A stretch of DNA of 64,000 nt. It comes from Pantanalinema sp. (lineage in GTDB: Bacteria; Cyanobacteriota; Sericytochromatia; S15B-MN24; UBA4093). Below are positions 25,209 to 34,251 of this stretch, piece by piece. The stretch lies in NCBI GenBank assembly GCA_036704125.1, contig DATNQI010000035.1:1-64000 (forward strand), written 5' to 3'. A program made the translations under genes and the position numbers. Each line of letters opens with the position of its first letter. The stretch's first letter is position 1. The notes beneath the pieces are model-generated. The model was not told the origin of the DNA and made no database searches. It saw only the letters and a program-made list of their open reading frames with translations.

Positions 25209-25233
25209 GTGATCGCGATGTGACCGCGATCAC
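25209..25233. repeat. 9-bp perfect inverted repeat, possible operator
   Basis: GTGATCGCG and CGCGATCAC flank a 7-nt spacer. No T-tract follows, so an operator is as likely as a terminator. It lies about 510 nt upstream of the XRE gene. Confidence 0.4.
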
Positions 25234-25744
25234 CTCGACTTGATGCCATGTTGCCACAACACCGGGGCAACAAATGCGATCATGGGCGGATTACGGACGA
25301 GATTGATGCTTAATTCCGGCCTCGGCGCGCCCATGGCGTATCCGTCGCGCAATATTGCAGATGACGTGTCAATTCAGTACATCACGACGGCGATAACGCT
25401 ATCGATTGACTTGTTGTCATGGCGGCGACGGGATGACGGATCCCCCTGATTCAAGAGGAGCGAGCCTCGAGGCTGCGGGTGACAACATTCGCGATCGCAA
25501 GAAATAATTGGCCCACCCGTGGGAACCGAGGCGAGGGGGGCGGAGTCGATAGAGGAAGCCGCGCCCGCGCCGCGTACACTCCGCGTGGTGGCCGTGGCCC
25601 GCGGGGCGCTGTCAAGGACGGAACGCTCACGGCCCCTTCACGATTAATTATCAATTAAACGACTTGCCAAGGCTCGGGGATTGATTCATAATTTTTATGA
25701 AGGGTTCTATGTATTGTGCCTGAGAGAGAAGGACGGTTCCCGAC

Positions 25745-26239
25745 ATGGTGAAATGGTTAGCCTCTCTGTTTCGTGCCATCCGCACCCTTTGGCAAGCCGG
25801 CCATGCCGGCAAAGAGGCGGCGACCTGGGTTCCCGATTCGCCTTCCCAGCTCATCACCGCCTGGCACCAGGCCCGTAACTCCCAGTCCCTGGGCTTCATC
25901 CTCAATCAGGCCCGGATCTCGAAGGGGCTCAGCTTGCTGCAGCTCCAGACCGGCACCGGCATCAACGCCACCTACCTCGTCAAGCTCGAGCACAACCTCA
26001 TCAACCAGCCCTCGATCTTCGTGCTGGTGCAGCTTGCCGAGGCGCTGGACCTGGACCTCAGGCAGCTCATCCTGCGCCTCGACCCCCGGGCGTACAGCCC
26101 GGAGGATCTCCTGGCCCTCGAGCGTCGCTGGCGGCTGTGCCTCCTGGCTCAGCCCGGCAATCGCAACGGCATCCTGATGCTCGAGGCCATCTCCTTGATC
26201 TGGGCGCAGATCGGCACGCGGACCTCGGGCTCGCGCTGA
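25745..26239 (+). CDS. XRE-family HTH protein
   Basis: A 164-residue protein with a Cro/C1-type helix-turn-helix at residues 55-115 (LGFILNQARISKGLSLLQLQ, then INATYLVKLEHNLINQPS). The N-terminal 45 residues are basic and aromatic; the C-terminal 45 are helical. It is likely a DNA-binding regulator. A strong terminator follows at 26261. The start is the first ATG, with only a loose AAGGAC site. Its targets are unknown; the divergent nrdJ gene is far (826 nt) but shares the intergenic region. Confidence 0.75.
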   Translation: MVKWLASLFRAIRTLWQAGHAGKEAATWVPDSPSQLITAWHQARNSQSLGFILNQARISKGLSLLQLQTGTGINATYLVKLEHNLINQPSIFVLVQLAEALDLDLRQLILRLDPRAYSPEDLLALERRWRLCLLAQPGNRNGILMLEAISLIWAQIGTRTSGSR

Positions 26240-26260
26240 GGCTTCCTCGTTGACAGGGCA

Positions 26261-26296
26261 CGAGCCCCGGAGCGACGCTCCGGGGCTCGTTTCTTT
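26261..26296 (+). terminator. Rho-independent terminator after the XRE gene
   Basis: A 13-bp stem (CGAGCCCCGGAGC with GCTCCGGGGCTCG, loop GAC) followed by TTTCTTT. Confidence 0.85.
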
Positions 26297-26311
26297 GGTG
26301 CCGAAGAGCGG

Positions 26312-27481
26312 CTAGGTCGTGGTGCGCTCGTGCGCGCGGCCCTTCATGGTGAGGAAGGCGAGCGCCAGCGCGACGACCATCACGGCCGCACCCGCCTGGT
26401 AGGGCAAGCCGGGGGCCATGAAGTACAGGACGCCGCCGAGCGCGGGGCCGAAGACCCGGGCGAGCGATTCGCTGCTCTGCATGATCCCCATGGCCGTCCC
26501 CTGCCCAGCCGAGGCCCCGCGCGAGACGCCGGTCGAGAGCGAGGTGCGCAGCAGCGCCGAGCCCACCCCGAAGAAGCAGAAGGCCCCCAGCAGCTGCGAG
26601 GGGGTCTGCGCGAGCGGCGTGAGGACGAAGCCGACGCCGAGCACCGCGCACCCGGCGCGGGTGATGGTCGCCTCGCCGAAGCGCGTGATGAGCTTGCCGA
26701 CCCCGCCGCCCTGAAAGCCCGCCGAGACCAGGCCCATGGCCATGAACATCAGGCCGACCTGGGTCATGGTGAGGGCGAAGCGGTCCTTGGCGAACAGCAC
26801 GAAGGTCGCCTCCATGTTGGTGAAGGCGAGCATCTGGATGAAGGAGAGCAGGTAGAGGGGCCACAGGGTCAGCCCGGTGGTCCTGAGGGCCTCGAAGAGG
26901 CCGAGGCGCTCGGCCCCCGAGGGCTGGCGGGCGGGGAGGGCGAGGGCCACGAAGAGGGCGGTGAGGACCGTCAGGCCTGCCGCCACGAAGAACGGCAGGC
27001 TCGGGTTGTGGCCGCCGATCCCGCCGGCGATCCCGCCCAGGGCCGGGCCCACGACCATCCCGAGGCCGAGGCCTGCCCCGAGCATCCCCAGGGCCTTGGC
27101 GCGCGACTCGTCGGTGGTGACGTCCCCGGCGTAGGCCATGGCCGTCGGCAGGGCCGCCGCGCCGAAGGCGCCGCCCACGACGCGCGAGGCGAAGAGCACC
27201 CAGGTCTCGTGGGCCAACCCGAAGATCACGAACGACACCGCGAGTCCCGCGAGGCCCACCAAGAGGACCGGCTTGCGCCCGACCCGGTCAGAGAGGCGGC
27301 CCCAGAAGGGGGCGCACAGGACGTTCATGGCCGAGTAGGAGGCCAGCAGAAGCCCCACCGCCCGCGAGTCGAGCTTGAAGACGTCGACCGTCAGGTAGGG
27401 CAGGGCCGGGATGATGATCCCGAAGCCCGTCATCACGCAGAAGAGCGTGGCGAAGAGGACGAGGATGGTGCGTTTTTCCAT
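26312..27481 (-). CDS. MFS drug:H+ antiporter-like transporter
   Basis: A 389-residue, 12-helix major facilitator protein of the DHA1 (TetA/multidrug) type. Seen: motif A GRLSDRVGRKPVLL in the loop after helix 2, and the antiporter-type motif C region ALGMLGAGLGLGMVVGPALGG in helix 5. It is expected to export a small compound in exchange for protons; the substrate is unknown. The ATG at 27481 follows GGAAAGGCC; longer frames from 27553 or 27565 lack family similarity. It stands alone, divergent from the oxidase operon. Confidence 0.85.
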   Translation of the reverse strand: MEKRTILVLFATLFCVMTGFGIIIPALPYLTVDVFKLDSRAVGLLLASYSAMNVLCAPFWGRLSDRVGRKPVLLVGLAGLAVSFVIFGLAHETWVLFASRVVGGAFGAAALPTAMAYAGDVTTDESRAKALGMLGAGLGLGMVVGPALGGIAGGIGGHNPSLPFFVAAGLTVLTALFVALALPARQPSGAERLGLFEALRTTGLTLWPLYLLSFIQMLAFTNMEATFVLFAKDRFALTMTQVGLMFMAMGLVSAGFQGGGVGKLITRFGEATITRAGCAVLGVGFVLTPLAQTPSQLLGAFCFFGVGSALLRTSLSTGVSRGASAGQGTAMGIMQSSESLARVFGPALGGVLYFMAPGLPYQAGAAVMVVALALAFLTMKGRAHERTTT

Positions 27482-27777
27482 GGAAGGCCTTTCCGGGCGA
27501 TCGCGTTTTCCGGAGATCCAGCGGTTCTGCGCGTCGATCTGCTGACGGCTCATTGTAACACGCACCCCCGGTCGCTTTTGCCTCTACGCAATTTCCACGG
27601 ATAGCTCCGAGATGCATCGGGAAAAACTACGTAAGTTTTCCGATTTTTGTGGGCAGCTAATCAAGGGTTGTGCTAAGATCCCGGGAAAAATACGGATGCT
27701 TCGACGCCAAACGCGCACCTCGGCGACGCGTCACATCCGCCGCAAAGCACCGGGAATAGCACGAAGGAGACGCACGC

Positions 27778-28608
27778 GTGAACCAATCCGCCCACGATCG
27801 GGGGCCCCTCGATCACCCGCACGTCGACACGAATCCCTGGCCGCCGGTCGCGGCCCTCGGGATCGTGCTGCTGGCGTTCGGCCTGGCTCTTTCGTTCAGC
27901 TTCAAGGCCATCGGCTATGCGATCCTGATGATCGGCACCATCGTGACGCTGCTCGGTACGATCGGCTGGTGGCGCGACCTCATCAAGGAAGCCAACACCC
28001 ACACCCTGCTGACGGCCCACGCCGCCTCTGCCGTCCACAAGCCCGGCCAGGACATGAAGCTCGCGATGATCCTCTTCATCGCCTCGGAGATCATGTTCTT
28101 CGCGGCCTTCTTCGGCTTCTACTTCTACACCAGCGCGGGCGCCAAGGTGTGGCCCCCCGAGGGCACGCCCGAGGTCATCGAGTCGCTCTTGCTGCCCGCG
28201 ATCCAGACCGTGATCCTGGTGATCAGCAGCTTCACCTACACCTACGCCGAGAGCGCCCTGATGCGCGACAACCGCAAGGGCCTCGTCACGGGCCTCGCCA
28301 TCACCCTGGCGCTCGGCGCGATCTTCATCTCGGGCCAGGCCTACGAGTGGCGGCACATGCACCTGGGCATCACCGACGGCCAGCTCGGCGCGGCCTTCTT
28401 CATGCTCACCGGCTTCCACGGGCTGCACGTGATCGTCGGCGCGATCTTCATCCTGGTCAACCTGGTGCGCGCCATCAAGGGCGACTTCACCAAGACCGAC
28501 CACTTCGCCCTGCAGGGTGCCGGCTGGTACTGGCACTTCGTGGACGTGGTCTGGCTCATCCTCTTCTTCGTGGTCCTGTACGTCCCACTCTACAATCTCC
28601 GGGGCTAA
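27778..28608 (+). CDS. ctaE: Cytochrome c oxidase subunit III
   Basis: A 276-residue, seven-helix subunit III of the heme-copper oxidase. Diagnostic segments: ASEIMFFAAFFGFYF, GQAYEW, FFMLTGFHGLHVIVG and GWYWHFVDVVWLILF. GTG start behind AAGGAGA. Unusually it is the first gene of the operon, before subunits II and I. The upstream 296 nt contain its promoter region; nothing else is recognised there. Confidence 0.95.
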   Translation: MNQSAHDRGPLDHPHVDTNPWPPVAALGIVLLAFGLALSFSFKAIGYAILMIGTIVTLLGTIGWWRDLIKEANTHTLLTAHAASAVHKPGQDMKLAMILFIASEIMFFAAFFGFYFYTSAGAKVWPPEGTPEVIESLLLPAIQTVILVISSFTYTYAESALMRDNRKGLVTGLAITLALGAIFISGQAYEWRHMHLGITDGQLGAAFFMLTGFHGLHVIVGAIFILVNLVRAIKGDFTKTDHFALQGAGWYWHFVDVVWLILFFVVLYVPLYNLRG

Positions 28609-28731
28609 GAGCACCTAACAACACCAGGCATGTTACGACCACTGGCCGCCGGGGGCGGCTTGATGGAACAGTTTCGTTAGATGCTCCGCCCCCCGTCACC
28701 GCAGTATTCGCCCTTTACTTGGAGGCAAGCA

Positions 28732-29550
28732 GTGCAAGTTCGATGGCCATTGCCACGTAATCTCGTCGTCGGGGTGAGCGCCCTGGCCGCCAGCATGTCG
28801 GCGCTCCCCGCCCAGGCGGTCGGTGGCGTCGTCAACGCGACCTCGATCGCCGACCGGGTCGACGGGGTCTACAACCTCATCTTCTGGATCACCACGGTGA
28901 TCTTCATCGGGGTCTGGGTCGCCATGGCCTTCGTCCTGGTGCGCTTCCGCGCCCGCGAGGGCGGCAAGGCCCAGCAGATCCACGGCAACACCGCCCTGGA
29001 GATCGTCTGGACGGTGATCCCCGCGATCATCCTGATCGCGATCGCGATCCCGACCTACAAGACCATGAAGTACGTCGAGAACGCGCCCAAGCCCGACCTG
29101 ACCATCCAGGTCGTCGGCCACCAGTGGTTCTGGGAGTACAAGTACCCCGACAACAAGGTCGCCGTCTCGAACGCGGACCTGGTGCTGCCTGCCAACAAGG
29201 TCGTCAAGGTCCTGGTCTCGTCGGCGGACGTCGTCCACAACTGGGGCGTCAGCGCCCTGGGCTTCTCGATGGACGCCATCCCCGGCCACATCAACGAGGG
29301 CTGGCTCTACGTGAAGGAGCCCGGCGAGCACGAGGGCTTCTGCCGCCAGCTTTGCGGCACCCTGCACGCCAAGATGACCACCAAGGTCCGGGCGCTGCCG
29401 GACGCCGAGTGGCAGGCATGGATCAAGGAAAAGGGTGGCGTGATCCCCGCCACCTACGACCTCTCCGAGGGTGAGACCAGGCCCAGCGTCACGATCCCCG
29501 TCGCCGAGGCCCCGATAAAGACCCCCGACCAGGTCAGAGCCCTGCGTTAG
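28732..29550 (+). CDS. ctaC: Cytochrome c oxidase subunit II (CuA)
   Basis: A 272-residue subunit II that takes electrons from cytochrome c into the CuA centre. Seen: a signal peptide ending near AQA, two membrane helices, QWFWEYKYPD, the SADVVHNWGV His ligand, and the CuA motif CRQLCGTLHAKM with both Cys, His and Met. No fused cytochrome c domain is present. The GTG at 28732 follows TTGGAGG; an ATG at 28681 lies upstream of that site. Subunit I begins 21 nt after its stop. Confidence 0.95.
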   Translation: MQVRWPLPRNLVVGVSALAASMSALPAQAVGGVVNATSIADRVDGVYNLIFWITTVIFIGVWVAMAFVLVRFRAREGGKAQQIHGNTALEIVWTVIPAIILIAIAIPTYKTMKYVENAPKPDLTIQVVGHQWFWEYKYPDNKVAVSNADLVLPANKVVKVLVSSADVVHNWGVSALGFSMDAIPGHINEGWLYVKEPGEHEGFCRQLCGTLHAKMTTKVRALPDAEWQAWIKEKGGVIPATYDLSEGETRPSVTIPVAEAPIKTPDQVRALR

Positions 29551-29571
29551 GCTTGAGAGGTAGTTGATTCG

Positions 29572-31158
29572 ATGAGCACCCAATCCGCGAGCGTGCACCC
29601 GCACGCCCCCACCGTGCCCACCTGGATGAAGTGGCTGACCACGACCGATCACAAGAAGATCGGCATCATGTACGTCTTCATGGCGTTCTTCTTCTTCATG
29701 CTCGCCGGCTTGTTCGCCCTTCTGGTGCGGGCGCAGCTGCTCTTCCCGGGCAATACCCTGCTCACCCCCGACCAGTACAACCAGATGGTTACGATGCACG
29801 CCTCGGGCATGATCTTCTTCGCGGTCATTCCCTTGCTGGTCGGCTTCGCCAACTACACGGTGCCCATCATGATCGGCGCGCGGGACATGGCCTTCCCCCG
29901 GGTGAACGCCATCGCCTTCTGGATGCTGCCCTTCGGCGCCATGATGATGATGTCCAGCTTCTTGCTGGGCGGCGCGGCGGCGGCGGGATGGACCGAGTAT
30001 CCCCCGCTCTCGGGCGGCTTCTTCTCGCCGGGGCGCGGCGTGGACATGTGGATCCTGGGCCTGCACGTGGTCGGCGTCTCGTCGATCATGGGCGCGATCA
30101 ACTTCATCGTCACCATCCTCAACATGCGCGCTCCCGGCATGCGGCTCCACAAGATGCCCCTGATGGCCTGGACGGTGCTGGTCCAGTCCTGGCTGCAGCT
30201 GATCGCGACCCCGGTCCTCGCCGGCGTCCTGACCATGCTGCTCTTCGACCGCAACTTCGGCACCTCCTTCTTCCGCCCCGAGCACGGTGGCGACCCGCTG
30301 CTCTGGCAGCACCTCTTCTGGTTCTACTCGCACCCGGCCGTCTACATCATGATCCTGCCGGCCTTCGGCATCATCTCCGAGATCCTGCCCGTCTTCTCGG
30401 GCAAGCCCATCTTCGGCTACCTGGCCATCGCCTACTCGTCGGTCGCCATCGGCGTCCTCGGCTTCGTCGTCTGGGCGCACCACATGTTCGCCACGGGCCT
30501 GCCCGTGAGCATCCGCATGGTGTTCATGTTCCTCACCATGCTGATCGCGGTGCCCACCGGCATCAAGATCTTCAGCTGGGTGGCCACCCTGTGGGGCGGC
30601 CAGATCCGCTTCACGATCCCGGCCCTGTTCGCGATCGCCTTCGTGGCCTTCTTCCTCATCGGCGGCCTATCGGGCATCTTCCTGGCCTCGGTGCCGGTCG
30701 ACGTCCAGCTGACCCACACCTACTTCGTGGTCGCCCACATCCACTACGTGCTGTTCGCAGGCTCCATGCTCGGGATCTTCGCGGCCATCTACTACTGGTT
30801 CCCGAAGATGTTCGGCAAGCTGCTCGACGAGAAGCTGGGCCTGGCGCACTTCTGGCTCACGATCGTCGCGATGAACGTCACGTTCTTCCCGATGCACGTG
30901 CTCGGGATCATGGGCATCCCCCGCCGCTACTACACCTACTCGGCGCACCTGAGCGAGGTCGCCACCATCAACGGGATCGAGTCGATCGGCTCGTTCGTGC
31001 TGGGCGTGGCGCAGTTCATCCTCATCTACAACGTCTTCGTCTCGCTCAAGAAGGGCAAGACCGCCGGCGACGATCCCTGGGGGGGCAACACCCTCGAGTG
31101 GACGGTCTCGTCGCCGCCCCCGGACAACAACTTCGACGTCATTCCCACCATCCGATAG
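29572..31158 (+). CDS. ctaD: Cytochrome c oxidase subunit I
   Basis: A 528-residue, 12-helix catalytic subunit of an A-type heme-copper oxidase, holding heme a and the heme a3-CuB site. Seen: TMHASGMIFF with a heme a His, FWFYSHPAVYIMILP with the CuB His and cross-linked Tyr, WAHHMFATG with two CuB histidines, and TYFVVAHIHYVLF with the a3 and a ligands. Start ATG at 29572. The next gene encodes the Cox11 copper chaperone. Confidence 0.97.
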   Translation: MSTQSASVHPHAPTVPTWMKWLTTTDHKKIGIMYVFMAFFFFMLAGLFALLVRAQLLFPGNTLLTPDQYNQMVTMHASGMIFFAVIPLLVGFANYTVPIMIGARDMAFPRVNAIAFWMLPFGAMMMMSSFLLGGAAAAGWTEYPPLSGGFFSPGRGVDMWILGLHVVGVSSIMGAINFIVTILNMRAPGMRLHKMPLMAWTVLVQSWLQLIATPVLAGVLTMLLFDRNFGTSFFRPEHGGDPLLWQHLFWFYSHPAVYIMILPAFGIISEILPVFSGKPIFGYLAIAYSSVAIGVLGFVVWAHHMFATGLPVSIRMVFMFLTMLIAVPTGIKIFSWVATLWGGQIRFTIPALFAIAFVAFFLIGGLSGIFLASVPVDVQLTHTYFVVAHIHYVLFAGSMLGIFAAIYYWFPKMFGKLLDEKLGLAHFWLTIVAMNVTFFPMHVLGIMGIPRRYYTYSAHLSEVATINGIESIGSFVLGVAQFILIYNVFVSLKKGKTAGDDPWGGNTLEWTVSSPPPDNNFDVIPTIR

Positions 31159-31176
31159 CACTTGCAGGGACCCGCG

Positions 31177-31746
31177 ATGCACACCGACGAGCTTCACCAC
31201 CAGGCGATCAAGGCCAAGAACGGCAAGACCCTCAAGCTGCTGGGCCTGGTCGTCGTGGGGATGACCCTCTTCGCATGGTCGCTGGTCCCGCTCTACCGGA
31301 TGATCTGCATCAAGTTCGGGGTGGGCAACGCCCCCCAGCGCCCGAACCTGGCCAACGTCTCCGCGGGGGTCGGCGATCGCACGGTCATCGTTCGGTTCGT
31401 CGGCATCACCACCGCGGGCACCCCGGCCACCATCGAGCCCCTGGAGGAGCGGGTCGTCGTCAGGGTCGGCGAGACCCGCGAGGTGAAGTATCGCTTCAAG
31501 AGCCTCGTCGACCATCCCTTCGACTTCCAGGCGGTCCACAGCGTCACGCCGCCACTCGAGGACAAGAATTTCCACAAGCTCGAGTGCTTCTGCTTCACCA
31601 AGCAGACCCTCAAGCCGCGCGAGACCCGGATCATGCCCCTGAGCTTCTGGGTCGACCCCGCGATTGCCGCCAAGGTCGATACCATCACCCTGCAGTACAC
31701 CCTGTTCGCCCTCAAGCCCGAGCGCCTTTCAAGGCAGCCGGGCTAG
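31177..31746 (+). CDS. ctaG: Cytochrome c oxidase assembly protein Cox11/CtaG
   Basis: A 189-residue copper chaperone that delivers copper to the CuB site of subunit I. One N-terminal membrane helix, then an immunoglobulin-like domain with the copper-binding CFCF motif in KLECFCFTKQTL. The ATG at 31177, 8 nt after GCAGGGA, is preferred over a TTG at 31162. Placed between subunit I and the heme A synthase. A paralogue lacking the cysteines lies at 33829-34251. Confidence 0.93.
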   Translation: MHTDELHHQAIKAKNGKTLKLLGLVVVGMTLFAWSLVPLYRMICIKFGVGNAPQRPNLANVSAGVGDRTVIVRFVGITTAGTPATIEPLEERVVVRVGETREVKYRFKSLVDHPFDFQAVHSVTPPLEDKNFHKLECFCFTKQTLKPRETRIMPLSFWVDPAIAAKVDTITLQYTLFALKPERLSRQPG

Positions 31747-31765
31747 CTGATACGAGGAGATCCCG

Positions 31766-31906
31766 ATGGTCACCGAAGAGGCCCACGTCACCGCCTACCA
31801 GGCGAAGAACCGCATGCTCGGCCTGGTCATGCTCGGCCTGATCGCCGGCATGTTGCTGCTCGCTTACTTCACCCGCGGCATCCTCTTCCACTCGGTGTTC
31901 AAGTAG
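31766..31906 (+). CDS. Small single-helix protein in oxidase operon, 46 residues
   Basis: A 46-residue peptide with one transmembrane helix (residues 18-37) and a short N-terminal cytoplasmic part. An ACGAGGAGA site stands 6 nt before the ATG, and it lies neatly between cox11 and heme A synthase, so it is probably translated. Similar positions in other oxidase operons hold small subunit IV or assembly peptides; no sequence match is claimed. Confidence 0.65.
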   Translation: MVTEEAHVTAYQAKNRMLGLVMLGLIAGMLLLAYFTRGILFHSVFK

Positions 31907-31952
31907 TCGCTCCTGAGGCCTGCGCGGTCCCGGTCACCCGAAGGAGAATCCC

Positions 31953-32903
31953 TTGCCAAGTCCTTCTGAAACCTTTCGACGCTTCAGCCCGCTGAGCGTG
32001 GGCATCGTCGTCTTGACCTACTGCCTGATCCTGCTCGGCGCCGTCACCCGCCTGATGGGGGCGGGCCTGTCCTGCCCCGACTGGCCCCTCTGCAACGGCA
32101 AGTGGATCCCCACCTTCGAGGGCGGGGTGATCTACGAGTGGCTCCATCGCCTGGTCGCGGGCACCGTCAGCATGCTCTTCATTATCATGCTCGTCTGGAT
32201 CGTCGTGGATCCCGCCCTTCGCCGGCGCCTCTGGAAGCTGGCCCTCATCGCGGTCGGGATCCTCGGCCTGCAGATCACCCTGGGGGCGCTGACCGTCACC
32301 AAGCTGCTCAAGCCCCTGGTCGTGACCATGCACCTGGGCATCGGCACCCTGCTCTTCTCGACCCTGATCGCCATCGCGGGGGTCTCCCTGGTCGCGGCCA
32401 AGGACCTGCCGCCCGCCTCGGAGCAGCCCAGGGGGCTCAAGGGGCTCGCGGGCGTGACTCTGGTCGCCGTCTACGGCCAGATCCTGCTGGGCGGCCTGGT
32501 GGCCTCCAACTACGCGTCATGGGCCTGCCCCGACTTCCCGACCTGCCAGGGCATGTGGTTCCCGCCGCTCACCGGGTTCATCGGCCTCCACATGATCCAC
32601 CGCTACGGGGCTTACGCCGTCACCCTGATCGCCCTGGGGCTCTTCGTCGTGGGCTTCAAGGCCTCGGGCCCCCGCGTCCGGCTGGGGATCCGGCTGGTCT
32701 TCGGCATGGTGTGCGCGCAGATCGCGCTCGGCATCGCGAACGTCCTGCTGAAGATCCCGGTCGAGCTCGCGGCCGCCCACAACGGCCTGGCCGAGGCCAT
32801 CCTGGCGAGCCTGGTGGCCCTCAACTTCGCCCTCCATCACCGGGGCGCCGGGCTACCGGCGCCTGCGCCGCAGGCCCCGCGCGAGGAGGCCCCGGCCCGA
32901 TGA
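31953..32903 (+). CDS. ctaA: Heme A synthase (CtaA/Cox15)
   Basis: A 316-residue, eight-helix enzyme that oxidises the C8 methyl of heme O to make heme A. The four-histidine frame is visible: YEWLHRLVAG, VTMHLGIG, MIHRYGAY and AAAHNGLAEA. The SCPDWPLCNG and ACPDFPTC loops carry the paired cysteines typical of CtaA. TTG start behind a clear GAAGGAGA site. It ends in an ATGA overlap with ctaB, the enzyme supplying heme O. Confidence 0.94.
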   Translation: MPSPSETFRRFSPLSVGIVVLTYCLILLGAVTRLMGAGLSCPDWPLCNGKWIPTFEGGVIYEWLHRLVAGTVSMLFIIMLVWIVVDPALRRRLWKLALIAVGILGLQITLGALTVTKLLKPLVVTMHLGIGTLLFSTLIAIAGVSLVAAKDLPPASEQPRGLKGLAGVTLVAVYGQILLGGLVASNYASWACPDFPTCQGMWFPPLTGFIGLHMIHRYGAYAVTLIALGLFVVGFKASGPRVRLGIRLVFGMVCAQIALGIANVLLKIPVELAAAHNGLAEAILASLVALNFALHHRGAGLPAPAPQAPREEAPAR

Positions 32904-33826
32904 GCGCAGTCCAGGCGACCTCGCGACCGTCGGCCTTCGCCGTCCTTCGCGACTACTACCAGCTCACCAAGCCCACCATCGTCATGCTGATGCTGGTGAC
33001 GGGCCTGCCCGCCATCCTCATGGCAGGCAACGGCTTCCCCTCGCCGCGCCTCATGGTCGTGGCCCTGCTGGGCACCGCCATGGCCGCCGGAGCGGCGAGC
33101 GTCCTCAACCACTGGTACGACCGCGACATCGACGGGCTCATGGAGCGCACCAGCCACCGCCCGATCATCGCGGGCACCGTTGGGCCCAACCAGGCCCTGG
33201 CGTTCGGTCTCACCATGGGCACTCTCTCGATCCTTTTGCTCGGCCTCTTCGCCAACTGGCTGTCGGCGGGCCTGGCCCTGACCGCGATCGTCTACTACGT
33301 GCTGGTCTACACCGTGTGGCTGAAGCGCCGGACGCCGCAGAACATCGTCATCGGCGGGGGAGCGGGCGCCATGGCGCCGCTCATCGGCTGGGCGGCCATC
33401 ACCGGGACCGTGGGTCTCCCCGCGTGGCTGATGTTCCTCGTGGTCTTCATGTGGACCCCGCCGCACTTCTGGGCGCTCGCCCTCTACCGGCGCATCGACT
33501 ACGCCAAGGCCGGGGTGCCCATGATGCCGGTGGTGGCGGGCGAGGATTCGACCCGCCTCCAGATCCTGGTCTACACCGTGCTCCTGGTCGCGACCAGCCT
33601 CGCCCTCTACGCCACCAAGGCCTGCGGGGCGATCTACCTGGTGGGGGCCCTGGGGCTCGGGGCGAGCTTCACGGCGGGGGCCTTCAGGCTCTACCGCGAG
33701 AAGACCGATGCCGCCGCGAAGAAGCTCTTCATCCAGTCGATCTTCTACCTGTTGATCCTGTTCGTGCTGCTGTTCGTGGACGAGCTGGCGCGCCTCGCGC
33801 TCGTCGCCACGCACCACGGAGGCTAG
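32900..33826 (+). CDS. ctaB: Protoheme IX farnesyltransferase (heme O synthase)
   Basis: A 308-residue UbiA-family membrane prenyltransferase that adds farnesyl to heme B. Seen: YQLTKPTIVMLMLVTG at the first helix, the Mg-binding NHWYDRDIDGLMERTSHRPI aspartate-rich motif, and the second YRRIDYAKAGVPMMP motif. The start overlaps the ctaA stop by 4 nt (ATGA). With ctaA it equips the operon to make its own heme A. Confidence 0.95.
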   Translation: MSAVQATSRPSAFAVLRDYYQLTKPTIVMLMLVTGLPAILMAGNGFPSPRLMVVALLGTAMAAGAASVLNHWYDRDIDGLMERTSHRPIIAGTVGPNQALAFGLTMGTLSILLLGLFANWLSAGLALTAIVYYVLVYTVWLKRRTPQNIVIGGGAGAMAPLIGWAAITGTVGLPAWLMFLVVFMWTPPHFWALALYRRIDYAKAGVPMMPVVAGEDSTRLQILVYTVLLVATSLALYATKACGAIYLVGALGLGASFTAGAFRLYREKTDAAAKKLFIQSIFYLLILFVLLFVDELARLALVATHHGG

Positions 33827-33828
33827 CC

Positions 33829-34251
33829 ATGAGAATCAGGACCCTTTTGCTCGCGTGCGTCGCGCTCGGCGCCCTCTGCCCCTCGGCCGGGGCCGGGGTT
33901 CGCGAGGTGAACGTCCACTTCCGCGGGACGGTCGAGGCCGGGATCCCCCTGGACTTCGGCCCCGCCCGCCCCGCGCTCAGGGTCAGGCTGGGGGAGGCTC
34001 GCGGCATCCCCTACCGCCTCACCAACTTTACGAAGGAGCCGCTGCGCCTGAGGGCCACCCTCAAGGTGGAGCCCGCCGAGGCCGCGAAGGCCTTCAAGGT
34101 GCTGGGGGGCTTCGCCCGTGCCGAGGTGGTCCTCAAGCCGGGCGAGAGCAAGCTCGTGCCGCTCGACTTCGTGATTTCGCCGGGCCTGCCGAGCTCGGCG
34201 CCCGAGCTGACGGTGGCTTTCGCCCTGGAGAAGGCCGAGGGGACGAAATGA
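33829..34251 (+). CDS. Secreted Cox11-like protein lacking the copper motif
   Basis: A 140-residue protein with an N-terminal signal sequence (cut near SAGA). The remainder aligns by eye with the Cox11 encoded in the same operon: V-x-F-x-G then AGIP, R-V-x-L-G-E-A-R, YRLTNFT and a closing PLDFVISPGL where Cox11 has PLSFWVDPAI. The CFCF copper motif is missing and replaced by FARAEVVL. It may bind an oxidase partner or heme protein without copper, or be a structural chaperone. It starts 2 nt after ctaB and overlaps the next gene by 4 nt. Confidence 0.6.
   Translation: MRIRTLLLACVALGALCPSAGAGVREVNVHFRGTVEAGIPLDFGPARPALRVRLGEARGIPYRLTNFTKEPLRLRATLKVEPAEAAKAFKVLGGFARAEVVLKPGESKLVPLDFVISPGLPSSAPELTVAFALEKAEGTK

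Larger units (their letters stand above)
24919..25744. other. Long intergenic region between nrdJ and an XRE gene
   Basis: This 826-nt stretch holds the divergent control region. I see candidate NrdR boxes (25078-25124), a 9-bp inverted repeat (25209-25233), a weaker hairpin TGTTGCC/GGCAACA (25249-25272) and AT-rich sequence at 25640-25720 that may promote the XRE gene. Short frames here (for example 25240-25449) lack convincing features. No cobalamin riboswitch fold could be recognised. Confidence 0.5.

Noticed and set aside
25240-25449. 69-codon open frame upstream of the XRE gene
   Set aside because: No ribosome binding site, unusual composition and no recognisable protein features.
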